Shown: positions 11,555-20,934 of the stretch, in pieces
Numbering within the stretch: the stretch's first letter is position 1
Layout: the number at the start of each line of letters is the position of its first letter
Assembly: GCF_000143415.4 (NCBI RefSeq)
Contig: NW_003314380.1
Span: 209,613-273,612 of the forward strand
DNA from: Selaginella moellendorffii
Lineage: Eukaryota; Streptophyta; Lycopodiopsida; Selaginellales; Selaginellaceae
DNA: 64,000 nt
Direction of reading: 5' to 3'
Program-made: the position numbers and the translations under genes
Notes under the pieces: model-generated
The model's database searches: none
What the model was told of the DNA's origin: nothing
Seen by the model: only the letters and a program-made list of their open reading frames with translations

Positions 11555-13108
11555 TTACTTTTCGAGCTTGAAATCCATGTCTACGTACAAACCATCTTCG
11601 CTGCGCGAAAATCTCGTCGTGCGCTGGAAGAAATCCAAGTCTAGCTTCATCACTGTTTCTTCGTCGTCTTCCTCTTCGTCACCACCGAGCGATCTCGTCA
11701 GTAGCGCTCGCAGCTCCTCGATCTTCGAATCGCCCTTGGCGGCCCTCCGGCACTCGAGAGCCAGGACCGCGATCTCTTTGGCGGTTTTGAGCGGCCAGCC
11801 GGCGGCCGGATCGAGCAAAGCTTCCAGCTTGTCCTGCCGCAGCGCGTCCTGGAACCTCTCGGCCAAGCTGCTCGGCGATGGCCGCCTCGCCAGCAGCTGG
11901 AGGAGGAGCAATTCAAACGAGGATATGTTCCTCGATGTCTTCTCCAGGGGCTGGACTATCTCGTGTCCCTCGTAAGCTAGAACCTTGTGGAGATGTTTAC
12001 CTCGGAGAAGAATGCTACTCGCTGTCACCTCGTCGTGCTCTAACGCGCTTGATGCCACGGCACTGGAGATCTCCAGGGCGATTTGTGTGATGTCTCGCCA
12101 GCGTAGAATGTTTGCACTCTTGCCGTCTAGCCAGTCCTCCAGACCGACAATTGTGTCGTCTTCTTGAGGTTCGTCATCCTGGGCCAGAGGTAGAACAATA
12201 TATTAGTATATGGTGAAAATAGTTATAGAACAAACCAGAGGCTTGGAATGGTTAATCGAAAACAAGCTGCTTTGTGAGGATGATTTGCTAAGGCGAGGAC
12301 TGCAGCTGCTACTGTCGTCAGTATCGCCTGAAACTCCTCACAATTTTTAAAGAATTCAACACGAAAATAACCAAGAACTTACCGAAGTGTGAAACAATGT
12401 GCACTGCGCACCAGCGAGGTACGTTCTTTTTAACGTAACCTGAAGTACTAAAATGCCGGGAAAACTTCCTACAAACAAAACAATAAGAGAAACCATTACG
12501 AAAACTACATCGCGTACCATTTCAATCCCTTCTGTGAGGGTCCGATCATAAACAATGCTCGGGCCTGAAGCTGGACAGCATGCTGGACGATAACCTTGCC
12601 TAAAGAGCCCTCAGAGCTCACAATGGATACGATTTTTACTCGAACCTGGAAATCAAAAAATAAAAAGTAGAAAATCAGCTAAATTAAGCATTCGCCAGCA
12701 TTTCTCACCTTATTCTCGAGGCAAATATGCTCAAGCTTTTTCACAGTTTCTTGAAGCCGCCGGCGCTCTTCCTCACGAGCCGACTTCACCAATTCTTGGT
12801 TGGCCATTGCAAGCGGGACTTCTCCAACTGGAAAAACATTGCGATTAAGTAGCTGGAATAAGATTTCTTACTGCCGCTTTTGATGGAGCGAATTGGTGGT
12901 CGAATGTAAAGGATAACAATTCCAAATTGATGGAGCCATAGCTGATAGTTTCGTAACACCCATTGCAGCAAGCCCGGTCCCTGTTCCTTCCTTTTCTCTG
13001 TCAATATTACCAGTGCCCCCACGCTGTCAGCCATAACCTACACCATTTATAATTAGCAAAGATGGAAAACCATTAAAGAAGTGAGGGCGTTATCCATACC
13101 TCTGGCAT
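11555..13108 (-). CDS. USP-domain protein with degenerate protein-kinase remnant
   Basis: A tiny first exon (ATG at 13108, MPE) joins VMADSVGALVILTEKRKEQG. This opens a universal-stress-protein-like domain (LLQWVLRNYQLWLHQFGIVI, ILYIRPP, then VKIVSIVSSEGSLGKVIVQH and ALFMIGPS). A charged coiled-coil-like stretch EEERRRLQETVKKLE lies inside it. A Ser-rich linker and an acidic segment follow. The rest aligns by eye with the C-lobe of U-box/receptor-like cytoplasmic kinases: LEDWLDGKSANILRWRDITQ, LLLLQLLARRPS, LEALLDPAAGWPLKTAKEIA. The glycine loop, catalytic Lys, HRD and DFG motifs are all absent, so it cannot be an active kinase. No U-box follows. The intact architecture (USP-kinase-U-box) is present at 25890-28581 in this window, suggesting descent from such a gene by loss of the N-lobe. 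Confidence 0.7.
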
Positions 13109-13151
13109 TTCCTGAGAGAGATAGCGAAATCCCCAGAGAGCTGCTTGGCTG

Positions 13152-14285
13152 ATGGCGCTCGTTCATCTCTTCCTGCTTCTCTCGTTGATCTCGGTAAGCT
13201 CAGGAGCCACCATCGTAGCACGACTCAATCCCGGTGGAACTCGACTCTCATTGAGCGTTGGCACCCCTCCGCAAAAGCAGCTGCTAGCAGTCGATCTAAA
13301 TGCCGAAACATCCTGGCTCCCTTGCGGCAAGAACTCTTCCTTCGAACCAGGCAAGTCATCTACATTCTCCCCGCTTCCCTGTTCTTCGAATGCATGCTCC
13401 GGCCACTGCTCCAAAAACAAGTGCTTGCTGCCGATATCGCCGAAAACATCCGTTCCTGCGTTCCAAGAGACGCTGACTGGCTTCACGGCTCCTGGCGGTG
13501 CCAAAGGTACCGCCATCTTCGGCTGCGCCGCCGGAAAATCTGTGGGCGTCGCAGCTTTGAGCAAGAACAGCTTTGCTCTTCCGCTCCAGATCGCCTCCTC
13601 CTTCTCAGTCCCTCGAAAATTCGCCCTGTGCCTTTCTCCCGACTCGCCATCTTCGCTGTTCGTCGGAGATGACTCCAGTATCATCATCGGCGGGATCAAC
13701 ATCTCGAGCTTAGTCTCGTTCGTCCCATTCGTCAGCAATCCCGTGTTTCCATCACGCTACTACCTCGATCTCCGGACGATCCAGACCGACTTCTCGGATC
13801 TCAAGCTAGACCCATCCCTGTTCTCCATAAACCCAAAGACCGGCATTGGAGGCCTCACCCTGAGCTCCACGAACAGGTACACGAAATTCCCGACCCCGGT
13901 CTATGCCGCCATCGCGCAATCCTTCAAGAAATACGCCACGGCGTTCAACATTTCGATCGTCCCTGCCCGAAATCTTCCCTTCGATCTTTGCTTCAACGCG
14001 AGCGGCATGAATTTCAACCGGCTCGGCCCTGTTTTCCCTGCGATCCAGCTCATCTTCCGGAACAACATACCCTGGAACCTGGTGGGTAGCAGGGTCATCG
14101 AATTCTTCCGCGGCAACGCAATCGGCTGCCTCGCAATCCAAAGCGCCGGCGATCCACCCGCCACATCCTCCATCGGCCTGTTCCACCAGTTCGACAATCT
14201 CCTCTACTTCGACCTCGCGCAAACGCGCTTCGGATTCGTGGATCGATCGCTACACATCCTCCGCCAGAGCTGCAAATTCTCCTAG
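13152..14285 (+). CDS. Aspartic-protease-like (TAXI/basic 7S globulin type) secreted protein, catalytically dead
   Basis: Single exon, 377 residues. The N-terminal ~19 residues form a signal peptide (MALVHLFLLLSLISVSSGA). The fold is that of pepsin-like plant proteins related to xylanase inhibitor TAXI and EDGP/basic 7S globulin: LSLSVGTPPQKQLLAVDL, a Cys-rich insert (CSSNACSGHCSKNKC), FGCAAGK, IIIGG and a C-terminal LDLAQTRFGFV-like strand. Both catalytic Asp motifs are altered. The first D-T-G is DLN in AVDLNAETSWLPC; the second is STNR in LSSTNRYTKFPTPVY. It is therefore probably an apoplastic inhibitor or binding protein, not a protease. It is head-to-head with the USP gene, with only 43 bp between the two start codons. 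Confidence 0.8.
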   Translation: MALVHLFLLLSLISVSSGATIVARLNPGGTRLSLSVGTPPQKQLLAVDLNAETSWLPCGKNSSFEPGKSSTFSPLPCSSNACSGHCSKNKCLLPISPKTSVPAFQETLTGFTAPGGAKGTAIFGCAAGKSVGVAALSKNSFALPLQIASSFSVPRKFALCLSPDSPSSLFVGDDSSIIIGGINISSLVSFVPFVSNPVFPSRYYLDLRTIQTDFSDLKLDPSLFSINPKTGIGGLTLSSTNRYTKFPTPVYAAIAQSFKKYATAFNISIVPARNLPFDLCFNASGMNFNRLGPVFPAIQLIFRNNIPWNLVGSRVIEFFRGNAIGCLAIQSAGDPPATSSIGLFHQFDNLLYFDLAQTRFGFVDRSLHILRQSCKFS

Positions 14286-14398
14286 CCCTAACAAAGCTTT
14301 GCTCTGTTTTAAGGGTTTATGGCTAGGTTTGCTAATAAAGTGTAGTAAGTTTAGGGTTCTAGCGAGCCGCGTTCTAGGGTTTCTGCGCGCTCGCTAAG

Positions 14399-15742
14399 AT
14401 GAGGCCGATTCTCATGAAGGGCCACGAGCGCCCGCTCACGTTCCTCAAGTATAACAGGGACGGGGATCTGCTCTTCTCGTGCGCCAAGGATCACAATCCC
14501 ACTGTGTGGTACGGCCACAATGGTGAGCGGCTTGGGACTTACAGAGGCCACAATGGAGCTGTGTGGTGTTGCGATGTCTCAAGTAAGTGATCCAGAATTT
14601 GGAGGGATAAAATCGTAATTTTGGGAACAGGGCATTCGACTCGGTTGATCACTGGCTCCGCCGACCAGAGTGTCAAGCTCTGGGACGTGGAAACTGGGAC
14701 TCAGCTTCACACCTTTAATTTCGTATCACCTGCCAGGGCTGTGGATTTTGCCGAGGGAGACAAGCTCGCGGTGATCAGCACGGATCCCTTCATGGAGTCT
14801 GTGTCGGCCATTCACATCAAGAGCGTAGAGTCGAGTGGCTTGCAGCGTAAGTGTTTTCCTTTCGTTTTCTCCGTCGTTCTTTGTTTTGCTTCCATAACTT
14901 ATAGCTCTTCTCAGAGGGATCCATAAAAACTTTCACGGGGCCAACCGGGCGAATCAACAGAGTCGTGTGGGGGCCTTTGAACAAGACGATCATCAGCGCT
15001 GGAGAGGACACAGTGATACGTATCTGGGATGTGGAGGTATGGAAGCTCTGTAACTCAAGCACCTTTGTTCCTCTTCGTTTTCCTTTCTAGACTGGCGAGG
15101 TGATCAAGAAAACCGACAAGGAGAATGGACATTCTCGTGCCATCACTTCACTCTCGCTCTCTGCGGATGGCTCCCATTTCATAACTGGCTCTCAAGACAA
15201 AACCGCGAAGGTAGTCACCCAGTGCTCTCCTCAAAGAGCTCACTTTGTTTTGTGCAGCTATGGGATACCAGGACTCTCACTTTGCTCAAGACTTATTCCA
15301 CTGAGAGGCCAGTGAACGCTGTCGCCATTTCTCCGCTCATGAACCATGTAAGTGCGAGCAGAGCTTCTACTTTTCCATGACCGCTGATAAATTTACGAAA
15401 GGTTGTCGTTGGAGGTGGACAAGAAGCATCCCAAGTGACAACCAGTGACCGACGAGCCGGAAAATTCGAGGCCAAGTTCTTCCACAAGGTAAACACTCCC
15501 AAGTGGTTTTCTAAAGTTTAGTTCTCTTCTCTTCGTAGATCTTTTGCGACGAGATCGGTGGTGTGAGAGGGCATTTCGGTCCCATCAACGCGCTCGCATT
15601 TAACCCGGATGGAAGAAGGTAATCTCCTTTTTCACCTTGTTTTGCTTGATTTTACTCTTTATTTTGCAGTTTTTCTAGCGGTGGTGAAGATGGTTACGTT
15701 CGATTGCACCATTTTGACCCGGATTACTACAAGTTACAGTGA
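14399..15742 (+). CDS. eIF3i: Eukaryotic translation initiation factor 3 subunit I (WD40)
   Basis: WD40 scaffold of the eIF3 complex, cytoplasmic, acting in 43S pre-initiation complex assembly; also called TRIP-1 in animals. Exon 1 gives [20 protein letters not shown] and [20 protein letters not shown], diagnostic for eIF3i. Later exons give [20 protein letters not shown], the [12 protein letters not shown]-type segment (near 14940), [35 protein letters not shown]-region blades, and the last WD blade [20 protein letters not shown] with a TGA at 15740. Introns are about 50 bp each. The final intron and exon are repeated just downstream (separate entry). Start choice rests on the conserved [11 protein letters not shown]-terminus. 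Confidence 0.9.
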
Positions 15743-15883
15743 GATGGAAGTTTTGAGCCAGAAATGGTAATGCGTTTTCTTCTTTTTTTTGCTTAATTTT
15801 ACTCTTTATTTCGCAGTTTTTCTAGCGATGGTAAAGATGGTTACGTTCGATTGCACCATTTTGACCCAGCTACAGTGAGCTGA
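15630..15883 (+). repeat. Tandem duplication of the last eIF3i intron and exon
   Basis: The stretch 15630-15743 (pyrimidine-rich intron end, then exon [17 protein letters not shown]) is repeated at about 15780-15879 with a few changes: GGTGGTGAAG versus GATGGTAAAG, and loss of the DYYK codons. The second copy retains an acceptor-like TTTCGCAG and an open frame ending DPATVS, stop at 15881-15883. It could be an alternative terminal exon or a decaying copy lying in the 3' UTR. Confidence 0.85.
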
Positions 15884-16026
15884 AACCTGTTGTTTTTCTT
15901 TTTCTCTTTATCCTTGTTTCTTATCATATGATCATCGATCGAAGTAGCAAATGTGTAAGGGACCTTTCTTTCTTCCTATGGCGCTGATGCGCTCAAATCC
16001 AAATATGAAGGCTGACCTTTCTAGTC

Positions 16027-18363
16027 TTACGAAGAAGATTCCTGTAACTTTGGGCTTCCAGGTTCCGAGATTTGAGGAAGCGCCGTGGCTTTGCAGATTG
16101 GACACGAGTTCTTCCGAACTAGCCACTGGCGGATGCAGTCCATATGATAGTTGTGCCCGCAATTGATAGTCCCCAATTCGACTCCTTCCTCGAATTCTTC
16201 CTGGTAGATCAAGCGAGGCAAGATCAAAAATCGCAAAAACAAAAAGGGAAAGTACCTGACAAACACAGCACTTAACATCACTGTCCTCCGAGCTCCGAGC
16301 TAAAGCAGCCGCATACTTCGTTCTCTTCAGCTGCTGGACTATCGTGTCCTCGGATAAACCAGTCGAGACGGTTCCAATTCGATCGCCCAGAGCGAGTAGT
16401 TCCTGTAACAGCACAATGCTAAATGCCTCCATGTTTAAAACAGTTACCTCATATGACATGTTGTCAATATCCAGCCTCCAGTCACTGTGGTCGTCGTGGA
16501 GGCCAATGCCCCCAAACAGGAAAGTCGTAGCTTCCAGCATTATCAATTGCTGCACAATATAATCTCGTTAGCTAAACAAAAAATGCTCCAAAACTTGTAA
16601 GCACGGACCTCGCGTGTAAGATCTTCGTCCCTTTCTACGCGCTCCAACGCTTGCAATATCTGGAAAAGAAAAAAAGAGAGAAGGAATCATCAAAAGTAAG
16701 GAAGTCGCGAACGAACCTCAGCTAATCCCCCGGCCATTAGGCGGGGACGATGGTGATCCCACTCGAGCTCCTGTGACGGTATAGCCATGAAGCCTTCACT
16801 GAGAGCCGAAAGTTCCCTTCTTCCCACGGCTAACGCTGGGTGTCTAAATGTCTGTGAGCCTTCAAACGGAGGTGGCGGTCTCATTTCTGGTGCTTCCATG
16901 AGCGAACTCGGAACCTGTGGTGGAGACATGGTTCGTCCGTGAGTGAAAAACGTCGCACGCCCATTGTAACCGTGCAACTGCCTTGCATCACTTATAGGAG
17001 GGTGCCGTGCGCCCAGTGTAGGCAGATAGTTTGCAACTCCACGTCGAATGGCAGGACCACGGTTGCTCCCAGTTGTGAACGTACCATTCTCTAAGCATGC
17101 CATGCTGACACTTCTGATCCTGCTCTCCGTCTGTTCCCTTGGAGAAGCACTGGCAGTCATGCTTCTGCCGGAGCTCACTCTGGCAATCCTTCTCGACAGA
17201 CCCTGTCCACCAATGCTAGAACTTCCACCGTGAAGCCTTGCTGCTCTGCTACCTCCCGAGAAAGCCATCGCGGCACCGGGATCCCGTGGGTTAGATCCAC
17301 CCGAAAATGTCAGATGACCGTGACTTGGAGCTCCATCTGGACCCGGCGAGTAGTCGAGCAGCGCATTCCTCCTGATACGAAACGAGTCAGGGCCAGGAGG
17401 AAAAGTCCTCCGAACAGCTCTTGGATACACTTGTGAGGGGTGCATGCTGATGCTGCCAGCGTTGCCACTCGTGCCACTGAGCCCCGCAAAATCTGGCATC
17501 CTGGAACTCGTGAACAGCGAGGCCCCCAGAGTCGAGTCCAGAGCATCGGATGAGAGCCTTGTTTTCTGAGGCCGGGGGCCTTCCATGAGTGCTGCAGACC
17601 TCGACGAAGATGCACCACCTGATGGAGGAGGTAGCATAAACGCTGGCCTCTGCGAGAGATCCACACCCTGGTGACCAGCCCCAACACCATCCTGGATGTG
17701 CCTCATGCTCAAGCCGTCCTGGAAGCCAGAAGCCGACGGGATGTTGCAACTCTTTCGTTTGCACGAGGAACCTCTAGAAGAACTATTACCTGTTACGGTG
17801 GCCGGATTGTAACTTGGAGCTCCCATCTGCATGGTAGCGGTGACCGCATCCGGCTGAGCAAATGCCCCCGACGATGCTGCCTCATCCCTGCCCGGACCAA
17901 CCTCCGATCCCTCCAAGTCGAGATCGTCAAACATGTTGGAGAAGGTGACGTTCTCTTCCAAGTTCATACAGTCGTGGAAGATGTCGATATCTCCATCCGT
18001 AACACCACAGGGTCCCGATGCCGACATCTCCAAATTCCCACTACTCCGGTGGATTACTTGGCTCGCCCCTCGAGGACCACCCCGGCTATGGCTGACGCAT
18101 CCCCCTCCTATCCGTGTGCCAGTGGCGAAGGATGATCTTCCCGACCCACTATTAAATGGTAGATGATCCATGCTTGGAGGGGCCGGGAGTAACGACAGAC
18201 CCGGTATGTCCGTGTCGAAAGCACCGTCTGGATTGGAGCGCGAGCCTGCCAAGGACGAGAATTCTGAAAGCCCCAACCTGGTAGCTAAGGCTCTCCGGTC
18301 CGCCTGAGCTTCCTCGGCGCTCCTCCATCGCCCCGACATGGAATTTTGCCGCATCCTTTGCAT
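16027..18363 (-). CDS. RING-H2 E3 ubiquitin ligase, MBR1/MBR2-like
   Basis: Putative E3 ligase of the plant MBR family; the Arabidopsis members act on MED25 in flowering-time control. ATG at 18363 (MQRMRQNSMSGRWRSAEEAQ) opens a ~550-residue Ser/Gly/Arg-rich, low-complexity exon to about 16733. Short exons follow: ILQALERVERDEDLTRE; QQLIMLEATTFLFGGIGLHD with LDIDNMSYE; ELLALGDRIGTVSTGLSED; then the C-terminal RING-H2 (CCVCQ EEFEEGVELGTINCGHNYHM DCIRQWL, NSCPICKA) with all eight metal ligands. The NMSYEELLALGDRIGTVSTG block before the RING is typical of this family. The C-terminus is LQESSS with the stop at 16027. Introns are about 50 bp. Confidence 0.85.
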
Positions 18364-18887
18364 CACCGTCGCTCGCTCGCTCGCTCGCCGCGAATCAAGA
18401 CCTGGAAGTGGCAAATCCAACGAAAATATAACTGACAAATACCAGAGAGGGGAGGATTTCTCTCACCGATGGACGTGCATTGGAAGAATGCGGTGCCCGG
18501 CGCCGGAGATTTCACGCTGGATCCATGGAAATAGCGCCCGTGACAGACGCGAGAGCCGAAATTCCCAAACCCCAATCCCGGCTGTGAGAGCGTGGCGCGC
18601 GATCTCTAGCACCCGGCCAGAGCCGATTCACTCGCAAGCGCTGGGGGAGCGCATCGATCCCGCCGCTCCGGGCGTCCCAGGCACCAGTGGAAACCCTACA
18701 AGGGCCACGAACAACAAATGAAGAAACGAAGGTGACCAATGCAAGCCAGATGTTTCTAGCGGGCCTATGACATGCTGTCAGGGGAAGTCGCGTGGAGGCC
18801 ACCTGGGCGCCATGTCAGCTCATTATTCGCTGAGGTGGAATAATAATAATACAAATACTTTTATACTCTTTTTTGTAACGCCGACAT
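18364..18887. other. Intergenic: RING gene 5' region and MKK 3' flank
   Basis: Contains the 5' UTR of the RING gene, including a probable 5'-UTR intron whose acceptor (CACTTCCAG) lies about 40 bp upstream of the ATG on the minus strand. A short AAT repeat sits near 18839-18848. No gene of its own is supported. Confidence 0.45.
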
Positions 18888-20429
18888 TTAAGCACCGGGC
18901 GGCAGCCTGGGAACCAGCACAGCCAAGTTGATGTCCTCGTTCTCGTATTTTTGGATGAACGGATGCTTCTACAAACCACCAGAATAAAATGTTAGATCTC
19001 GAGAAGAGCGATTAGAAAATTTTCACCAGCAACTCGGCAGCGGTCATTCGATCCTTCGGTTCCTTCTGGATGCTGCGAAAATTCATCGAAGAGAATCTAA
19101 GCTCCAAAACATCCAACTGGAAAAAAATAATGGAGGTTTTTCAAGACATACCACGCAGATATGAGCGAGCAAAACTCGGCCGAGAACATCTCTGGCGACG
19201 CAACGGGTGCTGGTTGCTCCACAATCGTCTCGAGCAGCTCGTAGAAGTTCAAGTATCCATTCTCCTGGCCCGGAGGCAAGTATGGGAACCGTCCAGTCGC
19301 GCATTCGAGCAGCGTCAAGCCCAAGCTCCAGATATCGCTCTCGAAGCCATAAGCGCCCCCACTGATCCTCTCAGGCTGCTCGAAGATTCAAGCGATGAGT
19401 TTCTGTCTCTCGAGAAACAAAGAAAGAAAACTTGAAACTTACCGACATGTAGGTGTATGTTCCAACGAAAGTGTCTCGTTGTCCCATGGAGTTTGCCAAG
19501 ACGGCACTTACACCGAAGTCTGTGATCTTCACCTCGCCTTTGTGATTCACGAGAAGGTTTGATGGCTTGATATCCCTGTGGATGATACGACGGTCAAGGT
19601 GCAAATACACCAGACCCTTGAGCACCTGAAACAAAAAAAGAGAAAAGTTTGAAGCTCGGAGATCAAAGTGTTTCGAGTTACCTGCTTGCAAATGGCTGCC
19701 AAATACGGCTCGGGAAGAGCATTCACTTCTTTGATCACATCCAGAAGCGAGCCTCCGTCCATGTACTCGAAAACAATGGAAATGACTCCGTTGTTGTAGA
19801 AGGCCTCGTAGCAAACTACAACGTAGGGGCATTGCGAGGACTGGTTGATCTTAATCTCCTGAACGATTTGTTTTCGCATAGTCTCTTGGATGTTCATTTG
19901 GATCGCCTGAAACTTCAAAAACTATGAGCAAAGAACTCCTAAAAGGACTCGCGAGTACCTTTAGTGCGAAGACTTGTCCAGTCCATTTGTGACGAACAAG
20001 CTGCACAACTCCACTGCTGCCTTTTCCAATCACCTTGACAGCTTCCAAGTCTGTGAGAGCAATTTGGCCATCCACAGGCTGTGGTTACAGCAGAAAAACC
20101 GAAAGGAAAAAAATAAAAAGAAGAGGAGGGTTCATTGCAAGCTTTAGCTCGATTTTTCTCTTTTGTTTCAAGTGTGGCTTACGCTGGTCGTGGGCTCCTG
20201 AGTGACAACTCGCAAACCATCCCGGTTGAGGAGAATGTCCCCATCTTGAAATGTGCCACTCGCGGTTCTAGCGCAGCAAATCCAAGACTTAGAGAAACCC
20301 GAAGAACTCGACGAATCTCTCTCGATCTAGCCTCTCTCCAGGAAGAACTTACAGGAAATCCGAGATGTTTGTGTCCTGCCTGGGAACGGCAACCCTGAGA
20401 GCCCTCCTGTTACTGGCGAATCCGCGCAT
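18888..20429 (-). CDS. MAP kinase kinase, MKK1/2/6-like
   Basis: Dual-specificity kinase that phosphorylates MAPKs, cytosolic. ATG at 20429 ([20 protein letters not shown]). Exon 2 gives [20 protein letters not shown], the family's N-terminal signature. The kinase follows: [20 protein letters not shown], catalytic Lys in [99 protein letters not shown]. The activation loop has the plant S/T-x5-S/T pattern (SMGQRDT). The C-terminus is [20 protein letters not shown]. All catalytic motifs are present. The nearest upstream gene, divergently transcribed about 500 bp away, is a Raf-like MAPKKK. Confidence 0.9.
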
Positions 20430-20934
20430 GCTCGCTCCTCCTCCGCCCTCCCCAGCTAGGGCGTCACTCGTGAGAAATTTTCAAAAGAATTTTCCAGCTC
20501 AGCACGTCAATCCTGTCCGTCATTTAAGTCGAGCTGAACTGGAAAGCTGCGTGGGATGCTGACGTGGCCCTAAACGGATGTCCAGCTCAGCACGTCAGCG
20601 TTTTGCACGTTTCTTCCCGTCGGGCCCGTCAACTTGTCGCAAAAACAATTGTCTGAGGCTAGACCGGGAGAGATGCATGTACTGTCGTGGCCTGTGCCTC
20701 CACACCAAATTAGGGCTCCTCGAGCTCGTCTAGGGTTCTTCTTGGCGCTCCGCGGCTCGGAGAGCGGCGACATCGGTGTCAAGCGCCTCATCCAGCGCCC
20801 GCATTCTCAATAGCCGGTGAGTAGCTATCCGACGCGAATCTGCCGCTAGAACAGCGCCTTCCAGACGAGAAATCCAATCCGGAAGGGGTATGCAACGATG
20901 CGGCTCCGCTTGAGCAGCGGCATCGATTCTCAGT
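20430..20934. other. Shared intergenic promoter region between MKK and Raf-like MAPKKK
   Basis: About 500 bp between divergent start codons. A 14-bp direct repeat (ccagctcagcacgtca) occurs near 20494 and 20581. No gene or RNA is evident. Confidence 0.45.

Noticed and set aside
13163-14222. Long minus-strand frames inside the protease-like gene
   Set aside because: Antisense shadows of a GC-rich single-exon gene; the plus-strand frame has the signal peptide and conserved motifs.
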